Shown one piece after another: positions 1 to 5,858 of a stretch of DNA of 15,322 nucleotides (position 1 is the stretch's first letter; every line of letters begins with the position of its first letter). Under the pieces are notes generated by a model. That model was given only the letters and a program-made list of their open reading frames with translations, did not search any database and was not told the DNA's origin. The DNA comes from an uncultured bacterium (lineage in GTDB: Bacteria; Bacillota; Clostridia; Oscillospirales; Oscillospiraceae). A program made the position numbers and the translations under genes. The stretch covers positions 1-15,322 of the forward strand of contig CANASS010000047.1 in NCBI GenBank assembly GCA_947364395.1. The letters run 5' to 3'.

Positions 1-112
1 TGCCTACCCGGCGGATGCTGTATCCCAGGTGTCCCAGCAGGTCCGGCAGGTCTGTCCCCTTGGCGGTCTCCATCTCCTCGTCTGTGAAGCGAAAGGCTGT
101 TTTTTGTTTCGT
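1..112 (-). CDS. N-terminal fragment of DUF3991/TOPRIM-like mobile-element protein (cut by window edge)
   Basis: Only the first 37 codons are in the window. The reading frame gives TKQKTAFRFTDEEMETAK, then GTDLPDLLGHLGYSIRRVG. This resembles the start of the CHC2/DUF3991-TOPRIM primase-like proteins of clostridial conjugative elements, where a short F-T-x-E-E stretch precedes the pattern DLxxLLxxLGYxxxRVG. Such proteins are thought to act in element replication or transfer. The frame opens just after a good AGGAGG (minus strand, plus positions 122-127), but the codon at the expected initiation site (110-112) is ACG, not ATG. The first in-frame ATG (71-73) would remove 13 residues of the apparently conserved start. 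It lies downstream of the ribbon-helix-helix gene on the same strand, separated by a terminator-like hairpin. The family call is by eye from a short stretch, so it is moderate. Confidence 0.55.
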
Positions 113-142
113 GTTGATTCACCTCCTTCTTCCGGCGAAACG

Positions 143-192
143 AAAAGAAGCCACCAGAGCATCCCGTTGATTGGGATGCTCTGGTGGCTTCT
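143..192 (-). terminator. Rho-independent terminator between the two element genes
   Basis: A perfect 20-bp inverted repeat (146-165 with 173-192, 7-nt loop) is followed on the minus strand by TTTTCGTTTCG. It lies after the stop of the ribbon-helix-helix gene and ends only about 16 bases before the Shine-Dalgarno of the next gene. It could end the upstream transcript or act as an attenuator for the downstream gene. Confidence 0.75.
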
Positions 193-229
193 CATCTGCT
201 GTTCGGTTGTTATGGCCTCGCACGACCCG

Positions 230-685
230 TTACGCGCCCCACACGGCGGGGACGTCCTCCTCCTGGGGCTGGGTGTCGCTGCCCTCCAGCTGGGCCTCAC
301 AGGGGCTGACACCGGCGTCCTCGCTGGGCTGTTCTTCCTCCGGCTCCGGGATATCCTCCACGGCTTGCCGCTCCGCTGCCTCCAGGGCCTCCTCGATCAG
401 TCCCAGCACGAACTCCCGCTGGGTCAGCTTCCGGCCAGTGCGCTGGGTCTCGCGCTCCAGGTGGGCTTTGATCCGCTGGAAGAGGTCCTCCGGGATCTGG
501 AAGGCCATCGTTCTGCTGTTGTTAGCCATAGTCGTTTTCCCTCCATTTTCTTTCATTTCGTAGTATTCGAGTAACAGGTTGGTGATGTACTGCGCAGTGG
601 TCAGGCCCGACTGTTCTCTGGCCACGCAGACGCGCTGATGCAGGTCTAAGGGAAGCTGGGCACATAAGTTTCTTGTCTCTGGCAT
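230..685 (-). CDS. Tandem ribbon-helix-helix-like DNA-binding protein of a mobile element
   Basis: A 151-residue protein. I chose the ATG at 683-685 because GGAAAGGAGA sits about 7 bases before it; an upstream in-frame ATG at 718 has no comparable site. Residues 4-43 (beta-strand CAQLPLDLHQRV, then helices around GLTTAQYITNLLLEYY) and residues 58-104 (TMAFQIPEDLFQRIKAHLE, then LTQREFVLGLIEEALEAAE) each look like a ribbon-helix-helix unit. The C-terminus (about 109-146) is acidic and low-complexity. Proteins of this layout are common beside DUF3991/TOPRIM and relaxase genes in clostridial conjugative elements, where they may regulate or assist the relaxosome; that role is inference. The neighbour downstream is the primase-like fragment, and upstream is a gene-poor tail leading to tRNA-Arg. 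The second domain begins at an internal Met (MANNSR), so a shorter product from that site is possible but unproven. Confidence 0.65.
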   Translation of the reverse strand: MPETRNLCAQLPLDLHQRVCVAREQSGLTTAQYITNLLLEYYEMKENGGKTTMANNSRTMAFQIPEDLFQRIKAHLERETQRTGRKLTQREFVLGLIEEALEAAERQAVEDIPEPEEEQPSEDAGVSPCEAQLEGSDTQPQEEDVPAVWGA

Positions 686-717
686 GGTGTTCTCTCCTTT
701 CCACTGATTGCAACGCA

Positions 718-723
718 AGTATA
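718..723 (-). promoter_or_regulatory. Candidate -10 box for the ribbon-helix-helix gene
   Basis: The minus strand reads TATACT, 32 bases before the chosen start codon. No good -35 hexamer lies 16-18 bases upstream, so this is only a weak candidate; the element may use an activator or another promoter further up. Confidence 0.3.
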
Positions 724-812
724 CTCGAAAGGCATGGCAAAAGCTATTACCACTACCAACAAAGAATGAGAGACAAACGAAGCATATGTAACAATGGCGG
801 AAAATGAAAAAT

Positions 813-885
813 AGCCCTCTGTGAAAGACTGATCTCGGAGTGGTGGGGAGTTCGACTCACCTTATTGAGAAAAAAGGGCTTTTTG
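813..885. other. Nested inverted repeats in the element tail (possible small structured RNA or terminator)
   Basis: This stretch lies in the 350-base gap (686-1036), which holds no convincing gene. AGCCCT (813-818) pairs with AGGGCT downstream. Inside are TCTC/GAGA and GGTG/CACC arms around a GAGT-TCG-ACTC mini-hairpin. On the plus strand the outer arm is followed by TTTTT, and on the minus strand by ATTTTT, so either direction could terminate here. The inner GAGTTCGACTC resembles a tRNA T-arm, but no complete tRNA can be folded. Function is unknown. Confidence 0.35.
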
Positions 886-976
886 CATCTCCGGTTTCGT
901 TATTTTGAAAAAACGGAGTCGGATTTTTGACTTTCAAACTTTTTGAGCTATATTTTCTTGATTTCTTCGCATTTAC

Positions 977-1010
977 GCGAAAACACCGCATTTTCATGCG
1001 GTGTTTTCGC
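977..1010. terminator. 15-bp perfect hairpin downstream of tRNA-Arg
   Basis: The arms at 977-991 and 996-1010 are fully complementary around the four-base loop TTTC, and the stem carries an A4/T4 run. It lies about 26 bases beyond the 3' end of the minus-strand tRNA and probably stops its transcription. The stem is symmetrical, and on the plus side a T6 run follows within 10 bases, so it may work both ways. Confidence 0.6.
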
Positions 1011-1036
1011 TGTGCATCTTTTTTATCAACACATTT

Positions 1037-1113
1037 TGGTACGGCTGGAGGGATTCGAACCCCCGACCTTTTGGTTCGTAGCCAAACACTCTATCCAACT
1101 GAGCTACAGCCGC
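1037..1113 (-). tRNA. tRNA-Arg (anticodon ACG), CCA encoded
   Basis: Read on the minus strand this is a complete 77-nt cloverleaf. The acceptor arm is GCGGCTG paired with CAGCCGT, and the D-arm is GCTCAGTTGGATAGAGT. The anticodon arm is TTTGG-CTACGAA-CCAAA, which places ACG at positions 34-36. The T-arm is GGGGG-TTCGAAT-CCCTC, followed by discriminator A and encoded CCA. ACG (modified to ICG) reads CGU/CGC/CGA arginine codons. A strong promoter sits just upstream. The 3' end faces the mobile-element genes at 1-720, consistent with the gene being the element's attachment site. Confidence 0.97.
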
Positions 1114-1135
1114 ATATGTTCCTTAAAGCTTACCC

Positions 1136-1164
1136 ATAATACCACATCAGTCAGGGAAATGCAA
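1136..1164 (-). promoter_or_regulatory. Sigma-A promoter of tRNA-Arg
   Basis: The minus strand has TTGCAT (1159-1164), a 17-base spacer and TATTAT (1136-1141), ending 22 bases before the tRNA 5' end. The spacing is ideal and the hexamers are close to consensus. Confidence 0.8.
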
Positions 1165-1204
1165 GAGGTTTTTTCTCTTTTCCCAAAAATTTTTCCAGTC
1201 GCGC

Positions 1205-1234
1205 AAAAAGGCGCCGGATGGTTCATCCGGCGCC
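1205..1234 (-). terminator. Rho-independent terminator of the rex-SLH operon
   Basis: On the minus strand, GGCGCCGGAT pairs with ATCCGGCGCC across a 5-base loop and is followed directly by TTTTT. It starts 5 bases after the SLH gene stop codon. Confidence 0.9.
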
Positions 1235-1239
1235 CGCGC

Positions 1240-2289
1240 TCACTGACCTTGGGACCAACTGGAAAACCGATGGAGCATGGCCGCCACCTCCGCCCGGGTG
1301 GCGTCTCCGTTAGGCAACAAGGCCCCGCTGCTCCCGTTGAGAATCCCTGCTCCAACGGCCCAGGACATGGCTCTGGTCCCCCAAGAGGCCACCGTCCCTC
1401 CATCCCGGAAGCCTGCCAAGCTGGCGGACGCGCTCACGTCATACCCCATCTTCTCCGCATAGCGGTGGAGAATTGCCGCGATCTCCTGCCGGGTCACGTT
1501 GGCAAAGGGATCGAAGCGGCCGGGCTCCACCCCGGACACCACGCCCAGCGTCCCCGCCCAGATGGTGCCCTGTGTATACCACTGGCCATCCGGGATATCT
1601 CGAAACAGCGTGGAATAGCCCACAGCAGGCTTACCGGCCAGCCGGTGGAGCACCGTGGTCATCATACAGCGCTGCATCCTGTCGTCCGGCGCAAAGCGGG
1701 TGGGACTGTCCCCGTTAAACAGCTGGTTCCGATATACGAAAGCCACGTCGTCATAGTACCAGGCCCCCTGCGCCACATCGGTAAAGGGCAGGCTGACCGG
1801 CGGCTGGACCGGGTCCCCATGGGTGGTCGTCCACTGACCCTCCCCCATCCACTGGGCGGAGCCGGAGGACACCACCAACACCACATCCGACCCGGCCAGA
1901 TATCGGTGGCCTGCGGCAAGCCCGTTTCCAACAGCCAGCTCAGCTCCCACAGTGGCGTCGATCAGCGCGCCGCTCTGCACCAAGGCACTTCCAGAGGCCC
2001 AGACCATGCCGGACCCGGTAATTCCCGCCACCCGGTCCCCGTTCACCCCACTCTGGGCGGAGAAAGCGCTCCCCTTCCCCTGCCCCGCCTGGGCCACGGC
2101 ATCGCTGAGAATGAAGGAGGTATCCCGGTCCACTTCCTGCTTCACCGTGGCCTTCAGATCGCTCCAAAACGCCCCGCTGAGATAGCTCACGGACACCAGC
2201 GTCTCCGACTGGCCAGCGGAAAACGCCGCCGCAATTCCGGCCGACAGCAAAACCAACGCCAGCGCCGCTGTCAAAAGCTTTTTTTTCAT
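1240..2289 (-). CDS. Exported SLH-domain protein
   Basis: A 349-residue protein. Residues 1-25 form a signal peptide (MKKK, a hydrophobic stretch, then AAFSA). Residues 30-160 form a domain I cannot name, rich in Gly/Ser/Val with the stretch VNGDRVAGITGSGMVWASGS. Three S-layer-homology repeats follow at about 167-219, 226-281 and 291-345, each with F-x-D, W and a helix ending in LHR. The second and third carry TRQE and TRAE; in the first this motif is degenerate (MQRC). SLH repeats normally bind pyruvylated secondary cell-wall polymer or peptidoglycan, so the protein is probably held at the cell surface. The start codon overlaps the rex stop (ATGA), with GAGGAGGAG just before it inside rex. 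Translational coupling with rex is therefore likely, and a terminator follows. Its specific role is not apparent. Confidence 0.88.
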   Translation of the reverse strand: MKKKLLTAALALVLLSAGIAAAFSAGQSETLVSVSYLSGAFWSDLKATVKQEVDRDTSFILSDAVAQAGQGKGSAFSAQSGVNGDRVAGITGSGMVWASGSALVQSGALIDATVGAELAVGNGLAAGHRYLAGSDVVLVVSSGSAQWMGEGQWTTTHGDPVQPPVSLPFTDVAQGAWYYDDVAFVYRNQLFNGDSPTRFAPDDRMQRCMMTTVLHRLAGKPAVGYSTLFRDIPDGQWYTQGTIWAGTLGVVSGVEPGRFDPFANVTRQEIAAILHRYAEKMGYDVSASASLAGFRDGGTVASWGTRAMSWAVGAGILNGSSGALLPNGDATRAEVAAMLHRFSSWSQGQ

Positions 2290-2924
2290 GGCTCCTCCTC
2301 AGAGATCATGTAGCTCAGAGTAAGCAGGCTGTCAGCAAAATGAACGTCCTCAATCTGGACGTTGGGCATATCCTGCTGGGGCAGCTCCACATTGGTGAAA
2401 TTCCAAATGCCCGTCACGCCGCACCGGGCCACCCGCCGGGCGGTGGGCTCCGCCACCCCCGCCGGGACAGTGAGCACACACACGCTCACCGGGCTGCTTT
2501 TCAAATACTCTTCCAGCGTATCCACGTGGTAAACCGGGGTCCCGCTCAGCTCCCTGCCCACCAGATTTGGGTCCACGTCAAAGGCCGCCACCAGGCGGAA
2601 GCCGTTAGAGGAAAAAGGAAAGTTCTCCATCAGCGCCCGGCCCAGGTTGCCCGCTCCCAGTATGGCCATCGTATGGTCCCGGTTCATGCCCAGGATATCC
2701 GCCACCTCAGCCCGGAGCCGCTCCACATTATAGCCATATCCCTGCTGGCCGAAGCCGCCGAAGCAGGACAGATCCTGCCGGATTTGAGAGGCTGTGAGTC
2801 CCATGGACTTTGCCAGCAAGCTGGAGGATATGCGCACCGTCCCCGCCCGCAGCAACTCGTCCAGATGCCGGTAGTACCGGGGCAGACGGCGAATCACTGC
2901 GGAAGATATTTTGTCTTTCTTCAT
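2286..2924 (-). CDS. rex: Redox-sensing transcriptional repressor Rex
   Basis: A 212-residue protein, the normal length for Rex. Residues 1-60 form the winged-helix DNA-binding domain (ISSAVIRRLPRYYRHL, then MGLTASQIRQDLSCFG), followed by GQQGYGY. Residues 85-205 form a Rossmann domain with the NAD(H)-binding motif GAGNLG at 90-95 and an acidic strand end (AAFDVD). Rex homodimers bind operator DNA when NADH/NAD+ is low and release it when NADH rises, controlling fermentation and anaerobic redox genes. I chose the ATG at 2922-2924 because it gives the conserved start (MKKDKISSAVIRRLP), has GAGGAA upstream and lies after a clear promoter; upstream in-frame Met codons would add non-homologous sequence. 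The gene ends inside the start of the SLH gene (ATGA). Its predicted targets could include the alcohol dehydrogenase at 13663, but no operator is recognised there. Confidence 0.96.
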   Translation of the reverse strand: MKKDKISSAVIRRLPRYYRHLDELLRAGTVRISSSLLAKSMGLTASQIRQDLSCFGGFGQQGYGYNVERLRAEVADILGMNRDHTMAILGAGNLGRALMENFPFSSNGFRLVAAFDVDPNLVGRELSGTPVYHVDTLEEYLKSSPVSVCVLTVPAGVAEPTARRVARCGVTGIWNFTNVELPQQDMPNVQIEDVHFADSLLTLSYMISEEEP

Positions 2925-2958
2925 GATATGACCGTTCCTCGCCAAATAAATTTTAATT

Positions 2959-2987
2959 ATTTTACTCCCTATCCGGCGATTTGTCAA
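2959..2987 (-). promoter_or_regulatory. Sigma-A promoter of rex
   Basis: The minus strand has TTGACA (2982-2987), a 17-base spacer and TAAAAT (2959-2964), 34 bases before the rex start. It is AT-rich compared with its surroundings and a near-consensus match. A TTGTGAA half-site lies just upstream (3004-3010), but the spacing to TTGACAA does not fit the usual Rex operator. Confidence 0.85.
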
Positions 2988-3004
2988 TTTGATTGGCTGA
3001 GAAT

Positions 3005-3032
3005 TCACAATTTCTCGTCCTCCGCATACACT
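3005..3032 (+). promoter_or_regulatory. Candidate sporulation sigma-E-type promoter
   Basis: CATACACT (3025-3032) matches the sigma-E -10 consensus CATACAhT exactly. TCACAAT (3005-3011), 13 bases upstream, partly matches the -35 region (TCATATT type, 5 of 7). It lies 30 bases before the first of three genes, one with a SpoIID-like domain. No good sigma-A promoter is visible here on the plus strand. The assignment is a pattern match only. Confidence 0.45.
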
Positions 3033-3061
3033 GTACCATATCAAATAAGGAGGAGCTGTCC

Positions 3062-3451
3062 ATGGCCCAAACCGGTTCACTTACCATACGCGCCTTTACC
3101 TCACAGGCCCAGCTGCCCGTGTCCGGCGCCACCGTCATCATCTCCAGCCCCGGCGAGGACGACCGCCGCAAGGTGCTGTCCATCCAGATCACCGATGAGA
3201 GCGGCGGCACCCGGCCCGTGGAGCTGGAAGCCCCCGACCGGTCCCTCAGCGAGTCCCCCGGCGGAGCCGTCCCCTTCTCCGACTACTCCCTGGTGGTGGA
3301 GCACCCGGACTACTACTTGGCCACCTTTGAAAAGCTCCAGGTGTTCCCCGGGGTGGAGACGGTGCAGAACGTCCCCCTGGTCCCCCTGCCTCAGCCCGCC
3401 GGGAACGATATCAACGCCGCCCCAGTGGTGGTCACCCCCCAGCCCCTGTGA
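3062..3451 (+). CDS. Small beta-rich protein (carboxypeptidase-regulatory-like fold) of a peptidoglycan-binding gene cluster
   Basis: A 129-residue protein starting at the ATG that follows AAGGAGG by 8 bases. The sequence GSLTIRAFTSQAQLPVSGATVIISSP, then ITDESGGTRPVELEAPDRS and a Y-S-L-V-V-E-H-P-D-Y-Y stretch, has the pattern of a carboxypeptidase-regulatory or CNA-B-like beta sandwich: P-V-x-G-A-x-V followed by T-D-x-x-G. It ends in proline-rich sequence. There is no signal peptide or membrane segment, so it either stays in the cytosol or mother cell or leaves by another route. It is followed 31 bases later by the SpoIID-like/PG-binding gene with an almost identical leader (TCAAATAAGGAGG before both). 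I have seen similar proteins next to PG-binding genes in Clostridia. A spore-envelope role is inferred from neighbours only. Confidence 0.7.
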   Translation: MAQTGSLTIRAFTSQAQLPVSGATVIISSPGEDDRRKVLSIQITDESGGTRPVELEAPDRSLSESPGGAVPFSDYSLVVEHPDYYLATFEKLQVFPGVETVQNVPLVPLPQPAGNDINAAPVVVTPQPL

Positions 3452-3482
3452 TGCGCCGCAAGCGTCAAATAAGGAGGTTCCC

Positions 3483-4667
3483 ATGCCAATAGCAGTTACG
3501 CCATACATACCCCAAACCATCACCGTCCACACCGGACCGGCCAGCCAGTGGGCGGAAAACGTGACGGTGTCCTTTCCCGACTACATCAAAAACGTGGCCT
3601 CCAGCGAGATCTACCCCACCTGGCCGGAGGCCGCCCTCCGGGCCAACATCCTGGCCCAGATCTCCTTTGCACTCAACCGGGTCTACACCGAATACTACCC
3701 CAGCCGGGGATACGATTTTGACATCACCGCCTCCACCATCAACGACCAAAAATTCATCAAGGGCCGGAGCACCTTTGAAAATGTGGATAACCTGGTGGAT
3801 GAGCTGTTCACCACCTACATCCGCCGGAAGGGCTTTGTAGAGCCCCTGGCCGCCAAATTCTGCAACGGCACCACCGTCACCTGCGACGGCCTGTCCCAGT
3901 GGGGCAGCGAGAAGCTGGCCCGCCAGGGCATGGGCACCATGGACATTCTGCGCCACTATTACGGCGACGATATCGAGTTGGTTTCCAACACCCCCATCCG
4001 CGATATTGAATACTCCTATCCCGGCTATCCCCTGCAAAAGGGCTCCTCCGGCAGCTATGTGACGGTGCTTCAGGCCATGCTGAACCGCATCTCCCGCAAT
4101 TACCCCGCCATTCCCCGGGTCTACCCGGCGGACGGCATATTCGGCAGCCGGACGGAGGAATCTGTAAAGGCCTTCCAGCGCATCTTCAACCTGACCCCCG
4201 ACGGCATCGTGGGCCAGGGCACCTGGTACAAGCTGGTGACCCTCCACGGGGCGGTGCGAAAGCTGTCCGAGCTGGTCAGCGAGGGCCAGCCCTTCACCCA
4301 AATCCAGGGCCCCGCCCCCGGCGTCACCCTGCGGGAGGGCAGCACCGGAGTGGCCGTGTCCGCCCTCCAGTACTTCATCTCCATCATCGGCCAGTTCTCC
4401 CCCGCCGTCCCCGTACTTGCCATCGACGGCATTTTCGGCCCCCTGACCACCCAGGCCGTCAACGCCGTCCAGAGCCGTCTGGGCCTTCCGGTCACCGGTG
4501 TGGTGGATCAGGCCACCTGGCAGGGCATTTATGACGAATACCTGGGCATCGCCCGCACCGCTCTGGCCGGAGCCGGGCTGCCCACCACCCCCCAGCAAAT
4601 CGAGCAGAAGGTCATGTCGGGCCAGTTCCCCGGCTACGACCTCAGCTATGGAAACACCGACGCCTGA
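3483..4667 (+). CDS. SpoIID-like domain protein with two peptidoglycan-binding repeats
   Basis: A 394-residue protein starting at the ATG after AAGGAGG (5-base spacing). Residues about 30-165 resemble the SpoIID/LytB amidase-enhancer domain: WPEAALRANILAQISFALNR (compare the family's AL(K)AQAVAARTYA), then F-E-N-V-D, FCNGTTVTCDGLSQWGS and GMGTMDILRHYYG. Two PG_binding_1 repeats follow at 184-252 and 283-350; each has L-x-x-G-S-x-G, V-x-x-L-Q, DGIFG and a closing G-x-V-x-x-x-T-W. SpoIID itself is a membrane-anchored glycan-cleaving enzyme of forespore engulfment. This protein has no signal peptide or anchor and some motif positions differ, so enzymatic activity is uncertain. It is the middle gene of a three-gene set, with the next PG-binding gene 16 bases downstream. 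A candidate sigma-E promoter lies ahead of the set. Confidence 0.83.
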   Translation: MPIAVTPYIPQTITVHTGPASQWAENVTVSFPDYIKNVASSEIYPTWPEAALRANILAQISFALNRVYTEYYPSRGYDFDITASTINDQKFIKGRSTFENVDNLVDELFTTYIRRKGFVEPLAAKFCNGTTVTCDGLSQWGSEKLARQGMGTMDILRHYYGDDIELVSNTPIRDIEYSYPGYPLQKGSSGSYVTVLQAMLNRISRNYPAIPRVYPADGIFGSRTEESVKAFQRIFNLTPDGIVGQGTWYKLVTLHGAVRKLSELVSEGQPFTQIQGPAPGVTLREGSTGVAVSALQYFISIIGQFSPAVPVLAIDGIFGPLTTQAVNAVQSRLGLPVTGVVDQATWQGIYDEYLGIARTALAGAGLPTTPQQIEQKVMSGQFPGYDLSYGNTDA

Positions 4668-4683
4668 AAGGAGAAAACCTGCT

Positions 4684-5238
4684 ATGAACGCCAACGCGCC
4701 CGCCCGCGCCACCCCGCCGGAGCCCTCTGACGGCGGCGGCAACCAGCCCATTCGCTCTCTTCAATACATGCTCAACCAGCTGGCCATCCACAACGACGTT
4801 CTCACCCGGCTGGCGGTGGACGGCATCTTCGGCGAGCGGACCCTGGAGGCCGTCATGGTTTTCCAGCGGGAAAACCATCTCCCTGTCACGGGAGTGGTGG
4901 ACCTGACCACCTGGAACGCCATCCGGGACGCCTATGTCCATGTGGAGCTGATGTACGGCTTTCCCCCCGCCCTCAATGTGCTGCCCTGCGGCACCTACAC
5001 CGCCGCGGAAGGTCAGGAGTGTGAGGTCCTCCGCATCGTCCAGGCCATGTTCGGCTCCCTCAATACGGTGATGACCAACTTCAGCCCCTGTGCGGTCAAC
5101 TGCTGCAACGACGGCGAAACTTATAAAAACATTCAGGAGGTCCAGCGCCTGGCCGGACTGCCCGTTACCGGCACCCTGGACCGCTCCACCTGGGCCTACT
5201 TGGTCCAGCTGTACCAAGTTCTGGTCACCCGCCGCTGA
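4684..5238 (+). CDS. Peptidoglycan-binding domain protein
   Basis: A 184-residue protein starting at an ATG 10 bases after AAAGGAGAAAA. After a Pro/Ala-rich 20-residue lead, residues 23-80 form a clear PG_binding_1 repeat (SLQYMLNQLA, LAVDGIFGERTLEAVMVFQ, LPVTGVVDLTTWNAI). Residues 118-178 form a second, divergent copy that keeps EVQRLAGLPVTGTLDRSTW but replaces DGIFG with the cysteine-rich FSPCAVNCCNDGETY. The CxxxCC cluster is unusual for this domain and could bind metal or form disulfides. No signal peptide is visible. It is the last gene of the set with the SpoIID-like protein and shares its repeat type, suggesting related wall or cortex binding. Confidence 0.85.
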   Translation: MNANAPARATPPEPSDGGGNQPIRSLQYMLNQLAIHNDVLTRLAVDGIFGERTLEAVMVFQRENHLPVTGVVDLTTWNAIRDAYVHVELMYGFPPALNVLPCGTYTAAEGQECEVLRIVQAMFGSLNTVMTNFSPCAVNCCNDGETYKNIQEVQRLAGLPVTGTLDRSTWAYLVQLYQVLVTRR

Positions 5239-5254
5239 ACCGTCAAATCCCCCC

Positions 5255-5283
5255 TTGCCATTTCCCTCCCAATTCGATATAAT
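5255..5283 (+). promoter_or_regulatory. Sigma-A promoter of the DUF4364-CmpB operon
   Basis: TTGCCA (5255-5260), a 17-base spacer and TATAAT (5278-5283), 36 bases before the start codon. It is a near-consensus housekeeping promoter, which separates this pair from the preceding PG-binding genes. Confidence 0.85.
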
Positions 5284-5319
5284 GCTTGAAGATATTTCAC
5301 CCCGGAAGGAGTGTGCGCC

Positions 5320-5853
5320 ATGGCGGGATTTATTCACGACAAGCTGGATACCAAGCTGCTGGTGCTGTATATTATGGACCGGGCGGCGGCCCCCCTGGAT
5401 TTCGCCACCCTGACCGACCTGTCCATGTGCGACAGCGGCGTGGACTACTTCCAATTTGCCGAGGCGGTGGCGGAGCTGACGGACAGCGGCCACCTGGACC
5501 ACCAGGGGGAGGTCTACGCCATCACCGGCAAAGGGCACAGGGCCTGCGCCGCCGGGGAGAGCAGCCTATCCCCCGTCATCCGCCAGCGGTGCGACCGGCG
5601 GCTGGCCCCGCTGAATCAGGCGCTGAAGCGCAAGGCCCAGGTCCGGGCACAGGTGGCGGAACAGCCCCTGGGCTTTGACGTGTGCCTGTCCATGGACGAC
5701 GACCAGGGGAGCCTGCTCTCTCTCACCCTGCTCTCCCCCACCCGGGAGGACGCCCAGCGCATCGCCGACAGCTTCCTGGCGCATCCCGACCGGGTGTACA
5801 ACGGGCTGCTGGGGGTGCTCCTTACCAACGACGACGGGGGGGAAGAGCCTTGA
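5320..5853 (+). CDS. DUF4364 family protein
   Basis: A 177-residue cytosolic protein. I chose the ATG at 5320, 8 bases after GGAAGGAG; an ATG three codons earlier lies too close to that site. The N-terminal part (KLLVLYIMDRAAAPLDFATLTDL, then DYFQFAEAVAELTDSGHL and YAITGKG) has the pattern of a winged-helix domain as in the DUF4364 family of Clostridia. The C-terminal half (from about 120) is an alpha/beta segment ending DNDGG-like. No enzymatic motif is seen. DUF4364 proteins are uncharacterised; a transcription-regulator fold is likely from the wing-like helices. The stop overlaps the start region of the CmpB-type membrane protein, so the two are probably translated together. Confidence 0.82.
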   Translation: MAGFIHDKLDTKLLVLYIMDRAAAPLDFATLTDLSMCDSGVDYFQFAEAVAELTDSGHLDHQGEVYAITGKGHRACAAGESSLSPVIRQRCDRRLAPLNQALKRKAQVRAQVAEQPLGFDVCLSMDDDQGSLLSLTLLSPTREDAQRIADSFLAHPDRVYNGLLGVLLTNDDGGEEP

Positions 5854-5858
5854 GCTTG

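Noticed and set aside
840..862. Second tRNA or tmRNA end (GAGTTCGACTC resembles a T-arm)
   Set aside because: The flanking bases do not form a five-base T-stem and no acceptor or anticodon arm can be folded.
927..2313. Plus-strand ORFs of 70 and 456 residues starting near 927-943
   Set aside because: Their GGIRTPDLLVRSQTLYPTELQ and LEGFEPPTFWFVAKHSIQLSYS segments are the well-known false translations of the strand opposite a tRNA, and the rest is antisense to the SLH gene.
2982..3010. Possible Rex operator at the rex promoter (TTGTGAA and TTGACAA half-sites)
   Set aside because: The two half-sites are 16 bases apart, whereas Rex operators have half-sites separated by only a few bases.
3465..4751. 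428-residue minus-strand ORF
   Set aside because: Antisense to the SpoIID-like gene; Gly/Ala/Asp-rich composition comes from the GC-rich codons opposite, and it has no domain or ribosome binding site.
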